Shown: piece by piece, positions 1 to 5,189 of the stretch | Layout of the letters: the number at the start of each line of letters is the position of its first letter | Numbering within the stretch: the first letter of the stretch is position 1 | DNA from: Candidatus Scatomorpha stercorigallinarum | GTDB taxonomy: Bacteria; Bacillota_A; Clostridia; Oscillospirales; Oscillospiraceae | Length of the DNA stretch: 5,189 nt | Assembly (NCBI GenBank): GCA_018713375.1 | Contig: DVOV01000124.1 | Coordinates: 1-5,189 of the forward strand | Direction: 5' to 3' | Notes under the pieces: generated by a model | Database searches by the model: none | Told to the model about the DNA's origin: nothing | The model's input: the letters and a program-made list of their open reading frames with translations, nothing else | Translations under genes and position numbers: made by a program

Positions 1-8
1 CCTGTCAG

Positions 9-60
9 CGGCGCGAGCGAAGCGAAGCATTCCGCGGTCGGCGGCGAGCAAAGCCATCCG
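9..60. repeat. Imperfect direct repeat, GC-rich
   Basis: Two related copies are visible. The first (9-34) reads CGGCGCGAGCGAAGC, then an extra GAAGC unit, then ATTCCG. The second (39-60) reads CGGCGGCGAGCAAAGC, then CATCCG. The core CGAGCGAAGC versus CGAGCAAAGC differs at one base. The second copy can also fold on its own, with GTCGG (37-41) pairing with CCGAC (58-62). This may be part of a dispersed intergenic repeat or an upstream gene's 3' end; the window cannot decide. Confidence 0.45.
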
Positions 61-87
61 ACACCGGGATGAGCGGCCGCGAAACGC

Positions 88-147
88 GAAAACCCGTAAA
101 AGACAGCATTTACCTACCGGAACGCACCAAAGCGGTTTTCTCTTTGG
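88..147. repeat. Interlocking inverted repeats, possible pseudoknot
   Basis: GAAAACC (88-94) is the exact reverse complement of GGTTTTC (134-140). CCAAAG (127-132) is the exact reverse complement of CTTTGG (142-147). The left arm of the second pair lies inside the first stem's loop and its right arm lies outside, which is the topology of an H-type pseudoknot if both form at once. GTAAA (96-100) and TTTAC (109-113) could form a small hairpin within the first loop. The pairing is read directly from sequence; whether RNA is made here and folds this way is unknown. The structures could equally be alternatives or chance. Confidence 0.35.
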
Positions 148-152
148 AGTCT

Positions 153-214
153 GAGGGGCTTCTTTTTGACAAGACAAAAAGAAACCTCTCAGAAGCCCCC
201 TTTCGGGGGCCTCT
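153..214. repeat. Mutually exclusive hairpins, attenuator-like
   Basis: Three perfect pairings share segments. Hairpin A is TTCTTTTTG (160-168) with CAAAAAGAA (175-183), 9 bp and a 6-nt loop, with GAGG (153-156) and CCTC (185-188) able to extend it. Pairing B is GGGGCTTCT (155-163) with AGAAGCCCC (191-199), 9 bp. Hairpin C is GCCCCC (195-200) with GGGGGC (205-210), with a TTTC loop, extended by AGA (191-193) with TCT (212-214) across one mismatch. A and C can coexist, but B excludes C and most of A, as in an antiterminator and terminator. No T-tract follows C on the + strand. On the minus strand C has a GAAA tetraloop, and a T-run follows only after a gap, so calling it a terminator on either strand is weak. 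Confidence 0.4.
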
Positions 215-243
215 CGTCAGCGCGGCGCGCAGCGCAACTGCAT

Positions 244-281
244 CCAAGCGCAGCTTGGCGGCGGGGATTTTTCTGAAAATC
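244..281. repeat. Two adjacent short perfect hairpins
   Basis: CCAAGC (244-249) and GCTTGG (253-258) form a perfect 6-bp stem with a GCA loop. GATTTT (266-271) and AAAATC (276-281) form another with a TCTG loop. The heptamer GCGCAGC occurs at 227-233 and again at 248-254 within the first hairpin. They lie just upstream of the prs promoter. The run of T after the first hairpin begins about nine bases away, so it is a poor intrinsic terminator. Confidence 0.4.
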
Positions 282-295
282 GTGCATTTGCCATC

Positions 296-324
296 TGTTC
301 ATTTGAAAGATCTTTTGTTATAAT
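296..324 (+). promoter_or_regulatory. Extended -10 promoter of prs
   Basis: A consensus -10 box TATAAT lies at 319-324, preceded by TG at 316-317 in the extended -10 arrangement (TGTTATAAT). The best hexamer 17 bp upstream is TGTTCA (296-301), only a partial match to TTGACA, which fits extended -10 promoters that depend little on a -35 box. This is the pattern read by the housekeeping sigma-A factor. Initiation is expected around the A residues at 331-332, giving a prs leader of about 33 nt. The region is AT-rich compared with the flanking genes. Confidence 0.75.
306..315. promoter_or_regulatory. Palindrome between -35 and -10
   Basis: AAAGATCTTT is a perfect 10-bp palindrome placed directly upstream of the TG of the extended -10 box. 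A dimeric repressor bound here would block RNA polymerase, so this could be an operator. It is short and AT-rich, it matches no operator consensus I can name, and it does not resemble the PurR box of Bacilli. Chance is a serious alternative. Confidence 0.2.
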
Positions 325-334
325 GTCCCCAAGA

Positions 335-349
335 GGGCCGTGCCGGCCC
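335..349 (+). other. Hairpin at the 5' end of the prs leader
   Basis: GGGCCG (335-340) and CGGCCC (344-349) form a perfect 6-bp, all-GC stem with a TGC triloop. It starts only a few bases after the predicted transcription start and ends six bases before the purine-rich ribosome binding site. Stems at the extreme 5' end of an mRNA are known to protect it from end-dependent decay, which is the simplest role to infer. No T-tract follows, so it is not a terminator. Confidence 0.5.
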
Positions 350-354
350 AAAAC

Positions 355-361
355 AGAGAGG
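355..361 (+). promoter_or_regulatory. Ribosome binding site of prs
   Basis: AGAGAGG is the only purine-rich Shine-Dalgarno candidate before prs. It ends 3 nt before the ATG at 365, which is tight, and 9 nt before an in-frame GTG at 371. It therefore rules out the ATG at 323 and leaves a small ambiguity between 365 and 371. Confidence 0.6.
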
Positions 362-364
362 ACG

Positions 365-1332
<968 letters not shown>

Positions 1333-1333
<1 letters not shown>

Positions 1334-1953
1334 TGCTGTTCCCATCTTCCCGCGCGGGCGGCGTGGAGTGGATCGCCGCCTTCCTCGGCAACCCGGGCCC
1401 GCAGTATGAGGGCACGCGGCACAACGCCGGCTTCATGGCCGGCACTGCGCTGGCGAAGGACCTGGGCGTGAGCGTCACGCGGCTGCGCCACCGCGCCCTC
1501 ACCGCCACGGCGGACATCGGCGGGCACAAAACGCTGCTGATGCTGCCGCAGACATATATGAACCTCTCCGGCGAGGCCGTGGGGGAAGCTGCGCGCTTCT
1601 ATAAGGTCCCGCCCGGGCGCGTGATCGTCGTCTCGGACGAGATGGCCCTCCCGCCCGGCGTCATCCGCGTGCGCCCCGGCGGCAGCGCCGGCGGGCACAA
1701 CGGGCTCAAGAGCATCATCGCCGCCCTGGGGACGGAGCAGTTCCCGCGCATCCGCCTGGGCGTGGGCGAGCCGCCCCACCCGGAGTACGACACGGCGGAC
1801 TGGGTGCTCGGCCGCTTTGCCGGCGAGGACGTAAAGCTGATGGAGGACGCCGCAGCGCGCGCCGCGCAGGCCGTGCGCAGCTATATCACAGACGGCGCTG
1901 AAAAGACCATGGGCCGCTTCAACCAGAAGCACGCAGGCCCCTCGCATCACTAA
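1333..1953 (+). CDS. pth: Peptidyl-tRNA hydrolase
   Basis: This cytosolic enzyme cleaves the ester bond of peptidyl-tRNAs dropped by stalled ribosomes, recycling tRNA. The 206-residue product shows the full bacterial Pth pattern: [18 protein letters not shown] (17-34), PQTYMNLSG (72-80), SDEMALPPG (101-109) and [13 protein letters not shown] (116-128). The counterparts of E. coli N10, H20, N68, D93 and N114 are all present as N20, H30, N77, D102 and N123. After D102, MALP replaces the common LDLP. The ATG at 1333 shares its A with the prs stop (TGATG) and has no Shine-Dalgarno of its own, pointing to translational coupling. It gives about ten extra residues before the conserved start. An in-frame GTG at 1363, giving [12 protein letters not shown] and 196 residues, matches the family start better. 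Pth beside prs is usual in Gram-positives. Confidence 0.95.
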
Positions 1954-1997
1954 TTGCCCCAGGCGTAGTAAAACGAGCGAAAAAGCTTCATATAAAA

Positions 1998-2024
1998 AGG
2001 CCGCGCCCTCCCGGCGCGGTGCCT
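1998..2024 (-). terminator. GC hairpin with T-tract on the minus strand
   Basis: CCGCGCC (2001-2007) pairs perfectly with GGCGCGG (2013-2019) around a 5-nt loop. AGG (1998-2000) and CCT (2022-2024) can extend the stem past a two-base bulge. Read on the minus strand, the stem runs straight into CCTTTTTAT, the form of an intrinsic terminator. On the + strand it is followed by TAAACAAAA, with no T-run, so it is a poor terminator for prs-pth. It sits in the 92-nt gap between pth and glgC. No minus-strand gene is visible nearby. It may stop antisense transcripts coming from glgC, or act as a leader hairpin for glgC. Confidence 0.45.
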
Positions 2025-2033
2025 AAACAAAAT

Positions 2034-2040
2034 GGGGGGA
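2034..2040 (+). promoter_or_regulatory. Ribosome binding site of glgC
   Basis: GGGGGGA lies 5 nt before the GTG at 2046 and can pair with the 16S 3' end using one G-U wobble. Its position selects 2046 as the start and rules out the in-frame GTG at 2019, which is the last base of the GC stem plus the next two bases and has no ribosome binding site. Confidence 0.65.
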
Positions 2041-2045
2041 TATCC

Positions 2046-3260
2046 GTGAAGAGAAACTGCATTGCGATGCTCCTCGCCGGCGGCCAGGGCTCCCGGCTCT
2101 ACGCCCTGACGAAGGACGTCGCAAAACCCAGCGTACCCTTTGGCGGGAAATACCGGATCATCGACTTCCCGCTCTCCAACTGCGCGAACTCCGGCATCGA
2201 CGTGGTGGGCGTGCTCACGCAGTACCGCCCGCTGCAGCTCAACAGCTACATCGGCAGCGGCCAGGCCTACGACCTGGACAGCTCCGACGGCGGCGTGTTC
2301 ATCCTTCCGCCCTATCAGAGCGCGGGCGAGAAGGGCTCCTGGTTCTCGGGGACGGCCAACGCCATCTATCAGAACATGGCCTTCATCGAGACCTACGACC
2401 CGGAGAACGTGCTCATCCTCTCCGGCGACCACATCTATAAGATGGACTATTCGGAGATGCTGCGCGAGCACGTGCAGCACGGGGCGGACTGCACCATCTC
2501 CGTCATCCAGGTCTCCATGGAAGAGGCCACGCGCTTCGGCATCCTCTCCACCGGCGAGGACGGCTTCATCAACGAGTTCGAGGAGAAGCCCAAGCACCCG
2601 AAGAGCGACCTCGCCAGCATGGGCATCTACATATTCAACTGGAAGAAGCTGCGCCAGTACCTGATCGAGGACGAGGCCGACCCCGGCTCCTCCAAGGACT
2701 TCGGCAAGAACATCATCCCCAAGATGCTCGCCGCCGGCGAGAAGATGTGGCCCTACCGCTTCTCCGGCTACTGGCGCGACGTGGGCACCATCACCAGCCT
2801 GTGGGACGCGAACATGGACATGCTCTCCCCCACGCTGATCAACCTCTATGACCCGAACTGGCCCATCCGCTCCAAGAGCCCCATCAAGCCGCCGCATTAC
2901 GCCGGGCCGGACAGCCGCATCTCCCACTCCATCGTCACCGAGGGCTGCGAGATCGAAGGCAGCGTTGAAAACTCCGTGCTCTCCAGCTCCGTGCGCGTGG
3001 GCCGCGGGGCGCGGGTCGTGTACAGCATCCTGATGCCGGGCTGCCGGGTGGAGGACGGCGCCGTGGTGGAATACGCCATCATCGGCGAGAACGCCGTCGT
3101 CCACGCGGGCGCGCACGTCGGCGCGCAGCCGGACGGCAGCGAGGAATGGAACGTCGCCACCTGCGGGCCCAATGTCGAGGTCGGCAGCGGCGCCGTCGTC
3201 AAGCCGGGGGCCATGCTCTATGACAGCGTGCCCGCCGGGGAAGGAGGCGAGAGCAAATGA
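2046..3260 (+). CDS. glgC: Glucose-1-phosphate adenylyltransferase, catalytic subunit
   Basis: ADP-glucose pyrophosphorylase makes ADP-glucose from ATP and glucose 1-phosphate, the committed step of bacterial glycogen synthesis in the cytosol. From the GTG start the protein has 404 residues, normal for the family. The N-terminal nucleotidyltransferase domain shows [10 protein letters not shown] (9-18), [20 protein letters not shown] (26-45), GTANAIYQN (102-110), the catalytic aspartate D128 in [10 protein letters not shown], and FEEKP (178-182), whose K181 matches the glucose-1-phosphate-binding lysine. From about residue 286 a left-handed beta-helix of hexapeptide-like repeats ([17 protein letters not shown] onward) forms the C-terminal domain. 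All key residues are present. The stop overlaps the glgD start by 4 nt (ATGA), so the two are probably made together and join in a heterotetramer, as known for Firmicutes GlgC/GlgD. Confidence 0.97.
   Translation: MKRNCIAMLLAGGQGSRLYALTKDVAKPSVPFGGKYRIIDFPLSNCANSGIDVVGVLTQYRPLQLNSYIGSGQAYDLDSSDGGVFILPPYQSAGEKGSWFSGTANAIYQNMAFIETYDPENVLILSGDHIYKMDYSEMLREHVQHGADCTISVIQVSMEEATRFGILSTGEDGFINEFEEKPKHPKSDLASMGIYIFNWKKLRQYLIEDEADPGSSKDFGKNIIPKMLAAGEKMWPYRFSGYWRDVGTITSLWDANMDMLSPTLINLYDPNWPIRSKSPIKPPHYAGPDSRISHSIVTEGCEIEGSVENSVLSSSVRVGRGARVVYSILMPGCRVEDGAVVEYAIIGENAVVHAGAHVGAQPDGSEEWNVATCGPNVEVGSGAVVKPGAMLYDSVPAGEGGESK
3241..3247 (+). promoter_or_regulatory. Ribosome binding site of glgD
   Basis: AAGGAGG, a full consensus Shine-Dalgarno, lies inside the last codons of glgC, 9 nt before the glgD ATG at 3257. 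It gives glgD its own strong initiation in addition to coupling through the ATGA overlap. Confidence 0.85.
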
Positions 3261-4366
3261 TAAACCTTCACGGACTCATTCTGGCCGACCGCTCTTCGCA
3301 CGAGCTGCGCGAGCTCGTCATGTGCCGCACCTCGGCCTCCCTGCCCTTCGCCGGGCGCTACCGCCTGATCGACTTTGCCCTTTCGTCCATGCAGAACGCC
3401 CTCGTGCGCGACGTGGGCGTCATCATGCAGCAGGATTACCAGTCACTGCTCGACCACATCGGCTCCGGCAAGGAGTGGGACATGTCCCGCAAGCGCGGCG
3501 GCCTGCGCCTGCTGCCCCCCTTCGGCCTTGACGACGGCCGCAGGCAGTATTCCAGCATCATCGACGCGCTCATCTCCGTGCAGGGCTATATCCGCGACAT
3601 CAAGCAGGACTATGTCTGCCTCTGCCGCGGCAGCCTGGCCGCCAACATCGACCTCGCCGCCGTCATGCGCCACCACGTGGCCTCCAAGGCGGACGTCACC
3701 GTCGTCTGCTCCGAGCGCAGCCCGGAAAAGAAGCACTACCGCTTCGTGACGGACGACAACGGCTATGTCTCCGAGCTGCTCATGCACCGCACGGGCGCCG
3801 GGGCGGGATATGCCTCGCTGGAGATGTATATAATGTCCAAGGAGACTATGCTCGGCATCATCGACCGCTGCGACAGCGCCATCAACCGCAAGTTCCACCG
3901 GGACGGCCTGGGCGGCATCCTCTCCGGCGGCGGGCGCATCAGCGTCTACCTGCACCCGGGGTACGCCGTGAACATCGACACGGTGGACACCTATTACCGC
4001 TCGAACATGGATATGCTCGTGGCGCAGAACCGCCGCGAGCTCTTCCCGGACGAGCGCCCCGTGCGCACCAAGGGCCGCGCCGACGTCAGCACGCACTACG
4101 CCGAGGGCGCCAACGTGAAGAACTGCTTCGTGGCGGACGGCTGCTATATCGAGGGCTCGATCGAGAACTGCGTCATCTTCCGCGGCGTGGAGATACACAA
4201 GGGCGCCACGCTGAAGAACTGCATCATCATGCAGGACACGGTCATCGGCGCGGGCGCGGAGCTGAGCAACGTCATCTCCGACAAGGACGTGACCATCGGC
4301 GAGTTCATCACGCTCGCCGGCAGCCCGCGCGTGCCGCTGGTCCTGCCCAAGGGCAGCAATATCTAA
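3257..4366 (+). CDS. glgD: ADP-glucose pyrophosphorylase regulatory subunit GlgD
   Basis: This is a GlgC paralogue of 369 residues with the GlgD hallmarks: an MINLHGLIL start, [16 protein letters not shown] (28-43), [18 protein letters not shown] (66-83) and a C-terminal beta-helix from about residue 284 ([20 protein letters not shown] onward). Compared with its neighbour GlgC, the GGQGSRL nucleotide loop is replaced by DRSSHEL, the lysine of AKPSVPF is serine, the catalytic aspartate (GlgC D128) aligns with S126 in [10 protein letters not shown], and FEEKP is replaced by a stretch with histidine at the substrate-lysine position. It is therefore expected to be catalytically dead. In characterised Firmicutes, GlgD works with GlgC in a heterotetramer and changes its activity. 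The fold is intact, so it is not a pseudogene. Confidence 0.95.
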   Translation: MINLHGLILADRSSHELRELVMCRTSASLPFAGRYRLIDFALSSMQNALVRDVGVIMQQDYQSLLDHIGSGKEWDMSRKRGGLRLLPPFGLDDGRRQYSSIIDALISVQGYIRDIKQDYVCLCRGSLAANIDLAAVMRHHVASKADVTVVCSERSPEKKHYRFVTDDNGYVSELLMHRTGAGAGYASLEMYIMSKETMLGIIDRCDSAINRKFHRDGLGGILSGGGRISVYLHPGYAVNIDTVDTYYRSNMDMLVAQNRRELFPDERPVRTKGRADVSTHYAEGANVKNCFVADGCYIEGSIENCVIFRGVEIHKGATLKNCIIMQDTVIGAGAELSNVISDKDVTIGEFITLAGSPRVPLVLPKGSNI

Positions 4367-4375
4367 GTAAGAATT

Positions 4376-4379
4376 GAGG
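4376..4379 (+). promoter_or_regulatory. Weak ribosome binding site of glgP
   Basis: GAGG in the 23-nt glgD-glgP gap lies 10 nt before the ATG at 4390. It is the only Shine-Dalgarno candidate there and is weaker and further off than the glgD site, so glgP may be translated less efficiently than glgD from a shared mRNA. Confidence 0.5.
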
Positions 4380-4389
4380 CAAACTGTAT

Positions 4390-5189
4390 ATGACAACTGG
4401 ACAGATTTCGAGGGACGAGATGCGCGGCGCGCTGGAGGATAAGCTCTGCGCGCATTTCGGGATAGTCGGCGAGGAGGCCACGGACGAACAGGTGTTCCAG
4501 GCCTCGGCCATGGTGATACGCGAGATAATGAGCCGCCTGCTCGCGCTCGAGCGGACGGAGAAGCCGGAGAAGGAGGTCCACTACCTCTCCATGGAGTTCC
4601 TCATGGGCCGCAGCCTGATGAAGAACGCGTATAACCTCGGCGTGGCCGACGCGCTCACCGGCGCCCTCGAGGACATGGGCCGCAGCGCCGCCGACATCTT
4701 CGAGCTGGAGCCGGACGCCGGCCTCGGCAACGGCGGCCTCGGCCGCCTGGCCGCCTGCTATATGGACAGCATGGCCAGCGAGGGCATCAGCGCCACGGGC
4801 TACACGCTCTGCTACGAGCTCGGCATCTTCCGCCAGAAGATCGAGGACGGCAAGCAGATCGAGGTCGCCGACAACTGGAAGAGCGCGGCGGAAAGCTGGC
4901 TGATCCCCCGCTATGAGGACACCGTCGAGATCAAATTCGGCGGCCGCGTGGAGGAAAACTGGGACTATTTCGGCAACTGCCACGCAGAGCTGAAGGACTA
5001 CACCACCGTCCTCGCCGTCCCGCGCGACATGCTCATCGTCGGCTACGGCGGCAACCATGTCAACAGCCTCCGCCTGTGGGAGGCGCACAGCACCAACTCC
5101 CTCGACATGTATCGCTTCTCCGAGGGCGAGTACGTCAAGAGCATGGAGCAGCGCACCATGGCCGAGGTCATCACCAAGGTCCTCTACCC
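4390..5189 (+). CDS. glgP: Glycogen phosphorylase, N-terminal part (runs off window)
   Basis: Glycogen/starch/maltodextrin phosphorylase removes glucose from alpha-1,4-glucan ends as glucose 1-phosphate, using pyridoxal phosphate. The frame stays open to the window edge and gives 266 complete codons, about a third of the usual roughly 800 residues. Diagnostic segments are EVHYLSMEFLMGRSL (62-76), EPDAGLGNGGLGRLAACYMD (107-126), YELGIFRQKIEDG (142-154) with ADNW (160-163), and the NSLRLWEA stretch near residue 230, followed by the helix leading to VLYP at the edge. The lysine that binds pyridoxal phosphate lies in the missing C-terminal part, so activity cannot be judged. It starts 23 nt after glgD and is probably in the same operon. 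Glycogen and maltodextrin specificity cannot be separated from this part. Confidence 0.95.
   Translation, partial: MTTGQISRDEMRGALEDKLCAHFGIVGEEATDEQVFQASAMVIREIMSRLLALERTEKPEKEVHYLSMEFLMGRSLMKNAYNLGVADALTGALEDMGRSAADIFELEPDAGLGNGGLGRLAACYMDSMASEGISATGYTLCYELGIFRQKIEDGKQIEVADNWKSAAESWLIPRYEDTVEIKFGGRVEENWDYFGNCHAELKDYTTVLAVPRDMLIVGYGGNHVNSLRLWEAHSTNSLDMYRFSEGEYVKSMEQRTMAEVITKVLY

Larger units (their letters stand above)
1..318. other. Intergenic region rich in inverted repeats
   Basis: I support no gene in this stretch. One + frame is open from position 3 to the TAA at 321-323 with an ATG at 69. Its conceptual product is basic and low in complexity, matches no family I know, has no ribosome binding site before the ATG, and its codons run through several perfect inverted repeats. 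The stretch from about 85 to 190 and from 265 to 320 is visibly richer in A and T than the genes that follow. No tRNA or rRNA motif is recognisable. The region holds an imperfect direct repeat at 9-60, a chain of short perfect stems from 88 to 281, and the prs promoter at its end. The gene upstream, and whether the left part is its 3' end, lie outside the window. Confidence 0.7.

Noticed and set aside
205..214. Simple + strand intrinsic terminator at the GCCCCC-TTTC-GGGGGC hairpin
   Set aside because: No T-tract follows on the + strand (CTCTCGTCAG), so the canonical requirement is not met. It is kept only as part of the competing-hairpin block.
69..323. Open + frame of 84 codons upstream of prs
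   Set aside because: It has no ribosome binding site and no recognisable family. It runs through several perfect hairpins and into the prs -10 box, where its stop codon lies. The codon content looks like translated repeats.
1968..1996. TATAAA at 1991-1996 as a -10 box for glgC
   Set aside because: The hexamer is decent, but no acceptable -35 lies 16-18 bp upstream and there is no TG extension. The T-rich complement is explained by the minus-strand terminator tract.
2019..2045. Upstream in-frame GTG start for glgC
   Set aside because: The extra nine residues (MPKQNGGIS) come from the hairpin edge and the ribosome binding site itself. The GTG at 2046 has correctly spaced GGGGGGA and gives the family N-terminus.
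2032..2049. Five-codon ORF (MGGYP) whose TGA overlaps the glgC GTG
   Set aside because: It could be a coupled leader peptide, but it has no ribosome binding site. Its ATG abuts the G-run that serves as the glgC ribosome binding site, so chance is the simpler reading.
1950..3116. 388-codon minus-strand open frame opposite glgC
   Set aside because: It is an antisense shadow of glgC with repetitive A/V/H/D/G composition and no motif. It would also include the hairpin at 1998-2024.
3443..5088. Minus-strand open frames opposite glgD and glgP
   Set aside because: They mirror two well-supported genes, and their composition is that of complemented GC-rich codons.

Overview
The window holds five genes, all on the + strand, in GC-rich DNA: prs, pth, glgC, glgD and the first third of glgP. 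Base composition was judged by eye, not computed. A GlgC/GlgD pair of ADP-glucose pyrophosphorylase subunits is a Firmicutes trait, and prs next to pth is a common Gram-positive order. Together with the high GC, strong polypurine ribosome binding sites and some GTG starts, this suggests a high-GC Clostridia member, perhaps Oscillospirales or a related gut lineage. That placement is an inference.

Positions 1-318 contain no gene I can support. They hold an imperfect direct repeat (9-60) and an unusually dense series of perfect inverted repeats (88-281), several of which exclude one another. An extended -10 promoter (TG-n-TATAAT, 316-324) follows and should drive prs. The predicted leader is about 33 nt, with a small hairpin near its 5' end and a purine-rich ribosome binding site. 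The -10 box overlaps an upstream in-frame ATG at 323, so that ATG cannot be the prs start on this transcript.

Positions 365-1953 are prs (PRPP synthetase) and pth (peptidyl-tRNA hydrolase). They are fused end to start (TGATG, one shared base), which suggests one mRNA and translational coupling. A 92-nt gap follows. It carries a strong GC hairpin whose T-tract lies on the minus strand, and a good ribosome binding site for glgC.

Positions 2046-5189 are a glycogen module. glgC is the catalytic ADP-glucose pyrophosphorylase. glgD overlaps it by 4 nt and encodes a paralogue whose nucleotide-binding, catalytic and glucose-1-phosphate-binding residues have been replaced. glgP (glycogen phosphorylase) starts 23 nt after glgD and runs off the window. 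The module pairs the committed step of glycogen synthesis with the enzyme that degrades glycogen. No glgA or glgB is seen here. I found no CRISPR array, transposase, phage gene or clearly novel protein system. The least explained sequence is the structured non-coding block upstream of prs.
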